Source: Fremontodendron californicum
Taxonomy: Eukaryota; Streptophyta; Magnoliopsida; Malvales; Malvaceae
Reading direction: 5' to 3'
Length of the DNA stretch: 64,000 nt
Assembly: GCA_030761205.1 (NCBI GenBank)
Contig: JAULJL010000047.1
Span: 565,501 to 629,500 of the forward strand
Of the stretch, positions 36,277 to 47,232 are shown in pieces. Each line of letters starts with the position of its first letter. The stretch's first letter is position 1. The notes under the pieces were generated by a model that searched no databases, was not told the origin of the DNA, and was given only the letters and a program-made list of their open reading frames with translations. Position numbers and translations under genes: made by a program.

Positions 36277-38689
36277 TGTAACAACCGAGGTTACGTATAA
36301 TCATGTAAAGTTAAATCCCGAAAATTTTAAGGACAAACTTGGAAATTTGTAAGAAGTTATAAGTGAAGGAAATAAAAGAAGAAAGGATCAAATTGAACAT
36401 ATTAAAAAGTTTAGGGGCTTAATGGTTATTTATAAAAAGTTGAGGGACCAAGGTGCAATTATTCCAAAAGTTAAAAAAAATATCTTTATATCTTGAAAAT
36501 TATAGAAATTTTCTTTTCTCATTTCTTAGGTGGTAACCGGCCACACCTTTCTCATCCTCTCAAATTCTCTTCATTTCCTCCAACATTTCTCTTCAAGTAT
36601 TCCACCATAATCTCAACAACAATCACATTCAAGGTTAGTTTCTTGATTTATTCTTCCTTTCTTTAGATATTCTACTTGAGCATGCTAAGATTTTAGCTCC
36701 ATAAACATGTTAAGGTCTGAAATCCATCTATTAATTATGAATTTTACACAACTTGGTAAGAATTAAAAGGATTTGAAAGCATGAACAAGAAAATGGGAAG
36801 AAAAAGCAAAACAGGGGAAGTTGAGCATGCTTGCTGTTTGGATTTTCTGGGTTCGGCTCAGCTGGGTTTGTACTTTTTTGATATTTTTCCTAGAAACTAG
36901 ACTTCATTATGAGAAGTTTGGTTTTTGAATCACCCAAAACCGATAAGCGGTTAAAAAGATAAAATTCGGTGAAGTTGGCTACTCTGTGTTGACCCCTGTT
37001 TCAGCATAGTTTCGGGATTTATCAAATTTGATCAAAATTTTGTTCTAATTGTATAAGTTAGTTATTTGCTTCATAAATTAGACATATTGGTTGAAATAAA
37101 CCAATTGGAATCACTTCAAAATTCCTTACCAAACTCAAGTTATGATTTTCTAATCTAACTTGATATTAAGGAATTTATTGCTTAAGAGAAATATAGTACT
37201 AAAGGATGGTTATGAATTATGAAAATCTCTAAGGCATGGAATACTAGAAAGGAATTTGATAAGGACATGATTATGGAGTTGAATTATGGAGAAAATGATT
37301 ATGGAAATGATATTAAAAATTAAGGATATGTTGTTTTGAGTATGAGAAATTAGTATTGACTATGGGGTAGATTAAAAGGACTTAAGTTGCATTCAAAATT
37401 GTGTAATGCTTTGAGCATGTATAGATACTAATTATTGTTAATCTCTAGGCCACGTAGATCCGACGTCACCTGTGGATCCCGAAGTTTCAGGTCGAGGTGT
37501 ACAGTGAGATCATCTCAATGATTGTGAGTAGACAACAACTATAGTTATTTGAAATTTCTTTAATTATAATTATATATATTTTAGCATAATGTTTATTTTA
37601 CGTATTAAACATATATACGATATATAATCATGTGAATTTATTTGTTATTAAAGTATATATATTTCAAGAAATATTATATCGAGTAAGTTGATTGATTTAT
37701 GAAATATGATTTTACATAGAATTTGACGTACATGGTTTTGGCTCCACCTAACTTAATGTATGAGATTATACCCTTGATCGGAATACGGGAGCTGCGTGCT
37801 ACGCCTTTGTGGCGGGAGCCACCTCCAGAGTCCCAATTCTGTGATATTTGACTGGGTATGGGAGCTGTGTGCTACGCCTTTGTGGTAGGAGCCACCTCCA
37901 GAGTCCCTATCCCGTTATATTGCCTTTTGGGGGCACATCATAGCGACACATATGCCTTTGGGGAATCCTATGGTGGTATTGGCCTTTGGGGACGGCTACT
38001 AGTATGCCTACATGGATATTGCCTGGTTATTTCATGGATGTACTCTTGTGCATGACAGAAAGTTGGAGCCCAATTATACGAAACTTGATTTACTTTACAG
38101 ATTTTATACATTGATTTGGTATTATAATACTGATATACATTTGAAAACTTTGCTACATCTTCGAATTATTCATTATGGTTTTACTATTATTTATTTTGAA
38201 AACGTCTATTATGTTTTAAAGGAATATAATCATAGTTTTCAAATGCTTTAAAAGTTGTCTACTCACTGAGATATTCATATATCTCACCTTTTCATATTCT
38301 CATTTTCAGGTGACAGTTAGGTGTTGGGATTGCAACCTTCCTCTATTCTCTGCTTCAAATAGTATTTTGACGTGGTGCGCATCATATTAAAATTTATTAA
38401 AGTCTTGATCTTTTGATGTTTTTATCTAGTAAACCTTGCTGAGATAGGTTTACTTTTGGATATATTGTATATATTTGAAGATATGAGACAATAGATCAGT
38501 ATGTTTTGACTTGAGCATAAATTGATCATGGATAAATTTTTTTGAATATGATGGATATATGTGATAATAGTATTGAGAAATATTGCTGCTTGAGGATATG
38601 AATTGAGTGTTATTTGCAGGAGGGTTATAGTTGAGATAGAAAGAAAACTCTGCCGGGTTTTAGGTAGATTATCCGGACAGGGTGTTACA
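36277..38689 (+). mobile_element. Solo LTR of a Gypsy (Tekay-like) retrotransposon
   Basis: The 2413-bp insert begins TGTAACAACCGAGGTTACG and ends GGACAGGGTGTTACA. A 5-bp duplication TTGAC flanks it at 36272-36276 and 38690-38694. There is no internal domain, so this is a solo LTR. The TGTAACA...TGTTACA ends resemble chromovirus Tekay/Del LTRs. A duplicated segment of about 75 bp (GGGAGCTGCGTGCTACGCC type) lies at 37785-37915. The short plus-strand frames at 37858-38251 are fortuitous. Confidence 0.9.
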
Positions 38690-38788
38690 TTGACCGTCGG
38701 TATAGGGTTTTAGGACTTTTAGCGACAGATTTTGGAGTTTTACCAACGCCTTTTGGACCGTCTCTATATGGCAATTTGTTTGTAGTGT
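38690..38788 (+). mobile_element. CACTA right terminus
   Basis: After the solo LTR the subterminal CCGTCGGTATAGG motif resumes and the element ends in TTTGTAGTG (38780-38788), the reverse complement of the canonical CACTACAAA end. I could not find a matching left end in the window, so the element is truncated or rearranged. Confidence 0.8.
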
Positions 38789-39552
38789 AGATATACTACA
38801 GTTACATAGATATATTACAATTACATAGATATATTACAATGTATTACACCAATATATTACAATTACTTAAATATATTACAATTACATAGATATATTACAA
38901 TTACATAGATATATTGCAATTACATAGATATATTTACAATTACATAGATATGTAATTGTAATATACAATTACATAGATATATTACATAGATACTTTACAA
39001 TTACATAGATATATTACATAGATATTACAATTACAAAGATATATTACAATTACATAAATATACTACAATTAATAATGTATCTATGTAATATTACATAGAT
39101 ATATTACATAAATATATTTATTACAGTTACACATTAGATATATTATAATTACAATTGATAGATATATATTACAATTACATAGATACATTACAATTACATA
39201 GATATATTACATAGATATCTATGTAATATAATTGTACTACATAAATATATCTATGTAATTGTAATATATCTATATAATATATTTATGTAATTGTAATAAT
39301 ATATCTATGTAATTGTATTATATCTATGTAATTGTGTTAATGTAATATATCTATGTAATTCTAATAATATATGTAATTGTAATATATCTATGTAATTATA
39401 ATATATTTATGTAATTATAATATATCTATGTTATTGTAATATATTTATGTAATTGTAATATATTTGTGTAATTGTAATATATTTAAGTAACTGTAGTACA
39501 TCTATGTAATTGTAATATCTATGTAATTGTAATATATCAATGTAACTGTAAT
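38789..39552. repeat. AT-rich minisatellite block 6
   Basis: Satellite units in both orientations. The part at 39055-39150 matches 10187-10290. The last eight bases, ACTGTAAT (39545-39552), are the left TSD of the MITE that follows. Confidence 0.9.
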
Positions 39553-39853
39553 TAGAGTTGCTCATGGGCCGGGCCGGGCCGCGGCCCGGTTTTTTTTTAT
39601 TTTCTCTGCCCAGGCCCGGCCCTGGGTCGCCCAGGCCCGCCCGTTTAGGCCCGAAACACTGTTCATTGGAATAAAAAAATAATTTTTTTATTTTTTTATT
39701 TTTTTTATAATTAAAATTAAATAAAATAATATTATTATAATAAAAATTACTGTTTCAAGCCGGCCCGGAACACAAAATATCCTACCCAGGTCCGGCCCAA
39801 TACGGGCCGGGCCTGTCGGGCCGGGCGAGCTGCCCGGCCCGTGAGCAGGTCTA
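39553..39853. mobile_element. hAT MITE (301 bp)
   Basis: It begins TAGAGTTGCTCATGGGCCGG and ends CCCGTGAGCAGGTCTA, flanked by the 8-bp duplication ACTGTAAT (39545-39552 and 39854-39861). GC-rich palindromic ends enclose an AT-rich centre. It belongs to the same family as 7026-7271, in the opposite orientation. Confidence 0.93.
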
Positions 39854-42020
39854 ACTGTAATACATCTAAGACTATTCCATGCAAGTTCATAGATATATAC
39901 CGTATCTCCTATAATGATATCTATCTAATTGTAATAAAATGGAAATATATTACATAGAATTACATAGATATCATTATAGGGTTTATGGAATTATATATAT
40001 CTATGTAATTGTTTTTATTTATCTATGTAATTGTAATAGTATATCTATGTAATAAATATATTTATGTAACTGTAGTATGTTGTAATACATTTATGTAATT
40101 GTAATATATATATATATCTATGTAATTGTAAATATATTTATGTAATTGTAATATATCTATGTAATTGTAATATATATATATATATGTAATTGTAATATAT
40201 CTATGTAATTAGATATCTATGTAATATATTACAATTACTTAAATATATTACAATTACATAGATATATTACAATTACTTAAAACATTAGAATTACATAGAT
40301 ATATTACAATTATATAGATACATTACAATTACATAGATATATTACAATTACATAGATATATTACAATTACTTAAAACATTAGAATTAAATTGACATATAA
40401 CAATTATATAGATATATTAGAATTATATAGATATATTACAATTACATAGATATATTACAATTACATAGATATATTAAAATTACATAGATATATTAAATAT
40501 GTAATTGTTATATATCTATGTAATAGTAATATATCTATGTAACTGTAATATATCTATGTAATTCTAATATATCTATGTAATAGTAATATATCTATGTAAT
40601 TGTAATATATTACATGTAATAGTAATATATCTATGTAATTGTAAATGTAATATATACATAAATATATCTATCTATTTATGTAATTGTAATATAAACATAA
40701 ATATATCTATGTATCTATGTAATTGTAATTGGTATTGTAATATATACATAAATATATCTATGTAATTATAATATATCTATGTAATAGTAATGTATCTATG
40801 TAATTGTAATATATCTATGTAATTGCAATATATCTATGTAATAGTAATGTATCTATGTAATTGTAATTGTAATATATCTATGTAATTATAATACATCTAT
40901 GTAATATATCTATGTAATTGTAATATATCTATGTAATTGTAATATATTTATGTAATTGTAATATATCTATGTAATTGTAATACAACTATGCAATTATAAT
41001 TACATTAATCATATGTAATATATCTATGTAATTCTAATATGTAATATATCTATGTAATTGTAATTGTAATATATACATTTCATTAATTATATGTAATATA
41101 TCTATGCAATTGTAATATATCTATGTAATTGTAATATATTACATGTAATAGTAATATATCTATGTAATCGTAATTGTAATTGTAATATATACATAAATAT
41201 ATCTATGTATCTATGTAATTGTAATATATGCATAAATATATTATATGTAATATATCTATGTAATTGTAATATATCATATGTAATATATTACAATTACATA
41301 GATATATTACATAGATATATTACATAGATATATTACAATTACATAGATATATTACATAGATACATAGATATATTTATGTATATATTACAATTACATAGAT
41401 ATATTACAATTTCAAAGATATATTACAATTACATAGATATATTACAATTACATAGATATATTACAATTACATAGAATTATAATTCTATTTATGTAATTGT
41501 AATATATCTATGTAACTGTAATACATAAATATATTACATAGATACCTTAGAATTACAATTACATAGATATATTACAATTACATAGATACATTACAATTAC
41601 ATAGATATATTACAATTGTAATTACACAAATATATTACAATTGCATAGATATATTACAATCACATAATTACAATTACATAGATATATCACAATTACATAA
41701 ATATATCTATGTAATTGTAATATATCATATGTAATATATTACAATTACATAGATATATTACATGTAATATATTACAATTGCATAGATATATTACATATAT
41801 TACAATCACATAATTACAATTACATAGATACAATTACATAGATATATTATAATTCTATTTATGTAATTGTAATATATCTATGTAATTGTAATTATGTGAT
41901 TGTAATATATGTAATATATCTATGCAATTGTAATATATTACATGTAATATATCTATGTAATTATAATATATCTATTTATGTAATATATTACATGTAATAT
42001 ATTTATGTAATATATCTATA
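39854..42020. repeat. AT-rich minisatellite block 7
   Basis: Satellite with the same irregular sequence of unit variants as 1125-2600. It includes a CAATTATAATTACATTAATC landmark (40990 versus 1696) and TACATTTCATTAAT (41071 versus 1799). From about 41280 the orientation flips, as at about 1990. Confidence 0.9.
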
Positions 42021-43040
42021 GAAGGTATAGATACCGTATATATATATCGACGGCTTTTGTATCCGTCGGTATAGATACCATAGATATACATATACCGACG
42101 ATTTTTTTTTTTTTGTGTCCGTTGGTATAGATTAAAATGTAAAATATAAAATTAACCTATAGCGAGAGTTTGTCGTAAATTTTTTGACGGTTTACTCCGT
42201 CAATATACTATACATTTTTTGTTGTTATATGAACTGTCAGTATAGAGGTCAGTGCGTCGGTAAAAATAAAATTTTATCATATTTTTCAATTACTAATATT
42301 GATATATTTATAATTTAATCCAAGATATTTCATATTAAAAAAAAAAAAAAACCATTATAAGAAAGTACAAAATATTTCATAATATTAAAAATAAAATTAC
42401 AAATAAATTGTCTTAATTATATAACTTTTACAAGCTAAATAGAAGTCGCAAGCTAAAGTCATAATATAGTCTTAAAATTGAAAATTAGCAATCCAAACAC
42501 AAAGTAAATAAGCAATCCAAATACATAAAGTGAAATAAGCAATCCAAATCTCATGAATATTCCTATGGAGCAGCATCTGCATAAAATTGACAAATAATAT
42601 ACAATTAAAAGCAATTAAGTAGTGAAGTCAATATAGAAGAATAAAATAATCAAGTAGTTTACCATCTTCATTTTCATTAACTTGATGACTAGAAGTTGAA
42701 GACCTTATTATTGGTGACAAATTTGGAGCACTACCAGCATCAGGTACCTAAAAAGTATATGTTCTGTCAATATATATTTATTGAATTAAGCTTATACACA
42801 TTACATCTACTCAAAAGGTAAAAATATTATGTAAAATATGATCTACATTTTAAGTTCCACAATCCAACCACAATCAAGCAATTCCTCGACATTTCAAGTT
42901 CCACAATCCTACCACAATCAAGCAACATGCCTAACCTAGATATTATGTGAAAGATGATCTACATTTCAAGTCTCACAATCCTACCACAATCAAGCAGATG
43001 AATATACTTTAAAAGATGAATTTATTCTACATTAACGCTG
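42021..43040 (-). mobile_element. Inverted partial copy of the CACTA right-hand part
   Basis: This is the reverse complement of about 34940-35960. It includes subterminal CCGTCGGTATAG motifs at 42030-42130, the two C-terminal exons (42563-42576 and 42663-42747, minus) and the GATTGTGGTAGGATTG repeats near 42860-43000. It stops before the true terminus, so it cannot be a complete element. Confidence 0.88.
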
Positions 43041-45001
43041 CTACAAAAATATATTACCTCTCTATGTAATTGTAAATATATTACAATTACATATTTATAT
43101 TACAAAACAATGGATATTACAATTAAATAGATATATTACATATTACATTATATTAGACATTACATAGATATATCTGTTTAATGTAACGTATATGTATCGA
43201 TGTAATTCTAATGTATCTATGTAATTGTAAATATATTTATGTAATTGTAATATATCTATGTAATTGTAAATATTTGTGTAAATATGTAATATATTTTTCT
43301 AATATATCTATGTAATTCTAATATATAACTCGTCCGGCCCTGACCCTATATACATTACAATTACATAGATACATCACAATTACATAGATATATTACAATT
43401 ACATAGATATATTATAATTACATAGATATATTAGACAAATATATTTGTAATTTTAAAAGTTTCAGTATTATATCTATGTAGTTGTAATGTATATATCAAT
43501 GTAATTGTATATTACATGTGATATATCTATGTAATTCTAATGTATCTATGTAATTGTATTATATCTAAGTAATTGTAATAAATCTATGTAATTGTAATAT
43601 TATATGATTAGATAGATTGATAATTGTAATGTATCTATGTAATTGTAATATATCTGTGTAATCATAATGTATTTATGTAATTGTAAAATATCAATGTAAT
43701 TATATCTATGTATATTCATATCTAATATATCTATGTAATTTGAATGTTTTATGTAATTGTATCTATGTAAACATTAGAATTACATAGATATATTACAATT
43801 ACTTAAAACATTATATTTGGTAATGTATACATTACAATTACATAGATATCTAATGTAATATATCTATGTAATTGTAATATATCTATGTAGATATATTACA
43901 CTTACTAAAAACATTAGATATTACAAGCATATATTACAATTACATAGATACATAGATATATTACAATTACATAGATATATTACAACTACAAATATATATT
44001 ATAGTTACATAGATAGGGAATTGTAAATATATTACAATTACAAAGATATATTACAATTACTTAAATATATTACAATTGCATAGTTGTATTACAATTATAT
44101 AAATATATTACAATTGCATAGTTGTATTGCAATTACATAGATATATTACAATTACTTAAAACATTAGAATTACATTGTAATATACCTATATAGTTGTAAT
44201 ATGTCTATGTAATTGTAATATATCTATGTAATTTTAATATATTTGTGTATTGCAATATATCTATGTAATTGTAATATACCTATATAGTTGTAATATGTCT
44301 ATGTAATTGTAATATATTTGTGTAATTGTAATATATCTATGTAATTTTAATATATCTTTGTAATTCTAATGTATCTATGTAATTGTAATATATCTATATA
44401 ATTCAATTAGATAATACATGCATTGTTATATATCTAATGTGTAATTGTAATATATCTATGTAATTCTGATGTTTTATGTAATTGTAATGTATCTATGTAA
44501 TTGTAATATATTTGTGTAATACATTGTAATATATCTATGTAGTTGTAATTGTAATATACATGTAATTGTAATTGTAATATATTACAATAAATATGTAATT
44601 CTAATATTTTCAGTAATTATTATATATCTATGTAATTCTAATGTTTTCAATAATTGTAATATATTTATGTAATTGTAATATATCTATGTTATTGTAATAT
44701 ATTTATGTAATTGTAATATATTTATGTAATTGTAATATATTTGTGTAATTGTAATGTATCTATGCAACTGTAGTATATCTATGTAATTGTAATATATCAA
44801 TGTAATTCGAAAACATTATATATTACATGTATTTTAATATATCTAATGTGTAATTGTAATGTATCTATGTTACTGAAACCTTTAGATATGTAATTGTAAT
44901 GTATCTATGTAATTATAATGTATCTATGTAATTGTAATATATCTATGTAATTGTAATGTATCTATGTAATTTTAATATATCTATGTAATTCTAATGTATC
45001 T
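43041..45001. repeat. AT-rich minisatellite block 8 (inverted-duplication arm B)
   Basis: Reverse complement of 34604-34930 joined to 14795-16432, uninterrupted by the 18-kb LTR element. It ends abruptly at about 45001, where GC-richer DNA begins. Confidence 0.9.
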
Positions 45002-45530
45002 GCGAACAAGCATGTTGGCTGCGTTACGAGAGTGGGTGTCCTCCCTAGATGAATTGTTCAACGTTGCGGATGGCCTTGCGGGGCTGAGCTATTAAAGGCT
45101 CTTGAGTGTGCTACGTAAGAGATCGTGGGTTGTCCATGCGAAAAATGGACGTGCGAAAGGCTGACCTCGATTAGGAGTAGTCTTGGTGCCGCACGGTCTT
45201 GTCATTTCGGCTAAGGGAACGCGCGGTCCGTGACACTCTGCCACTGTTCTTGCTACAATACCCGCTACAGTGCCAAAACTTTCTGGACTGCCTGCTTGGC
45301 TGGCCTGCTGATGCTCTGGAACCTTCTTTCCAGCTCCAGCACACTCAGCACCCTGTCCTGGACCCTAGGCCTCCTTCAGCACACTCTCCAGCCCCCTTCC
45401 ACCTGGACAGGCACCCTTGCTGGGCTTGTGTAGCAGTCTTGGGCACGGACGATCCGGGCGGTCCAGGCGGTCCGGTTGGTCCGGTCAGTCAAGCCAAGCC
45501 TATAGCCTTTCAAAGTTGAGACACCAAGGC
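45002..45530. other. GC-richer unclassified segment, possibly retroelement-derived
   Basis: There is a sharp compositional switch from satellite to about 55% GC (estimated by eye). It contains overlapping short frames (45199-45519, 45230-45433) but no domain I recognise. Phrases such as GCCAAGCCTATAGCCTTTCA recur around 45495 and, slightly altered, around 45790, flanking the minisatellite. That pattern fits part of a decayed LTR or other repeat. No tRNA or rRNA is apparent. Confidence 0.35.
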
Positions 45531-45800
45531 TAGTCAAGTTTAGCCAAGCCAATCTTAGGCAAGCAAAGGGTACTCAAGTTTAGCCTATAGCCTAGCCGGG
45601 CGGTTCGGTCAGTCCGGTCGGTCCGATTAGGACGGTCCGGACGATCCGAGCGATCCGGTCGGTCCGGTCAGGACGATCAGGGCGATCCGAGCGGTCCGAT
45701 CAGTCTGAACGGTCCGGTCAGTCTGGATGGTTCGGTCATTCCGGTCGGTTCGGTCAGTCTGGGTGGTCCGATTAGTCCGGACTGTCCGGTCGGTCAAGCC
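45445..45800. repeat. GC-rich 10-bp minisatellite (GGTCCGGTCA type)
   Basis: Degenerate units of 9-10 bp, such as GGTCCGGTCA, GATCCGAGCG and GGTTCGGTCA, in two runs (about 45445-45490 and 45596-45795). They are separated by non-repeated sequence containing CAAGCCAAGCC. The run is unusually CpG-rich for the window. Confidence 0.85.
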
Positions 45801-45849
45801 AAGTCTACCCTATAGCCTTTCAATGTTGAGACACCAAGACTAGTAAAAA

Positions 45850-46283
45850 CCAACCGAACCTCCAGACCCTAAATTAATATTGTTTTAATATTAATAATAA
45901 TCATTTACAAAAACTTTGAAAGGCTATAGGCTAAACTATAAAGAAAATACAATATTTTGATATTTAATTATTACATACATATTCTATAAAGAATTTTATT
46001 AACAAGCCAAACATGTTAATAGGATTCCTTCATTAATTTACAAATCAAATTATATATGTGATATAGATATATATATATAATTAACCAAAATTAGAGAGAA
46101 ATAAAACCTACAAAAACCAAAAGGAAGCGGAGGAGGAAGCTACTATGTGTTGAGGATAAATCAGATTGATGCGGAAGCTAGCTTCTATGAAATTTCTGGG
46201 ATATCAGATTCATGCGGAAGCTAGCTTCTATGTAATTTCTCTTAATTTGTTCTCATCTTGCCGTAAAAATTGTACATATTCAT

Positions 46284-46290
<7 letters not shown>
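45850..46290. other. Distal upstream region of the aspartic proteinase gene
   Basis: AT-rich non-coding DNA. A tandem duplication of about 52 bp lies at 46160-46250, each copy containing GCGGAAGCTAGCTTCTATG with a palindromic AAGCTAGCTT core. An antisense echo of the AAAGGCTATAGGCTAAAC phrase is near 45918. Confidence 0.5.

Positions 46291-46328
<38 letters not shown>
46288..46328. repeat. (AT)n microsatellite
   Basis: About 20 uninterrupted AT dinucleotides upstream of the aspartic proteinase gene. Confidence 0.95.
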
Positions 46329-46330
<2 letters not shown>

Positions 46331-46699
46331 TTTTCTTTTATTGCATTGCTGCAATTTTCATCGCCCGTGGAATTCACCTTCTATTATTATACCAATTATT
46401 TAATCTTCAAAAGAAGAAAATGCACAAACTAATAAAAATATAATAATTTTCAAAAGTACTTAAACACTTAAAACCGATAGCACGCACGCGCCAACTGACA
46501 CGTGATGTATCTTTTGGCATGCAGACAAAGTAAGTCCCGTCCAGTCCCGACCACGACACTTGTTTGTTATATCTCCTACACTTAGTCCTAGATTTGAAGG
46601 GTCACTACTCACTCGCGTGGTTTGGAGTTTGGTCGGATTCATAATTTCTTTTTTCCTAAACTCGTTTGAATTGAAGTAGTTAGTAGCATGCAATGCATC

Positions 46700-47232
46700 G
46701 TCTTTGTCTTCTTAATTCTAACTTCTCATTCTCAAGTGTGTAAGGGTACGCACAGCTAGCTCATCGTTTTGAAGCTTGGCATCTCAGCCACAGCTGCATC
46801 TTTAAAGCTTTTCTTAGCAAAGGTAATATGGTTCACTCCTCTTCTCCTTCTTAATTTTAACGCATCATCTATATATATAGATATGTATATTACTCCATAT
46901 TTTTAGAGTCGCGAAAAACATCGAAAATTTATATATAGGATATGCATGTTTACATCTGCACTGCTTGCAACTATATATATGCCTCGTCGGAAAAAAAACA
47001 TTTTCTTTTCTTATTTGGTCTGCGGGCTTTACTTGGTATGTAAGTCTTGACTTAATTAATTAAGTATTTCACTAAAAGTAAATATATTTGAATTGCCACA
47101 ATCAACGTAACAGAAATTTTTATTCTATTTCTATATATGTTCTTCTCCTTGTTCTTGAGTCATTGCTCATCTTCCGGCATACATGACCGTTCAATTGACT
47201 CTCTCTGTCATGTATCAGGAGTTTCTCTAAAC
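46700..47232 (+). promoter_or_regulatory. Putative 5' UTR and leader intron of the aspartic proteinase gene
   Basis: A plausible leader intron runs from the donor in CAAAG/GTAATATGG (near 46820) to the acceptor TATCAG (ending near 47218), 14 nt before the start codon. Leader introns at this position are common in plant aspartic proteinase genes. The transcription start is not resolvable here. Confidence 0.5.

Noticed and set aside
38756..38788. A matching CACTACAA left terminus for the CACTA element
   Set aside because: No CACTACAA with adjacent subterminal repeats was found on the expected side in this window, so the element cannot be called complete.
45199..45519. GC-rich overlapping frames as a possible gene
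   Set aside because: No domain is recognisable, and the frame runs into the minisatellite. The region looks like decayed repeat.
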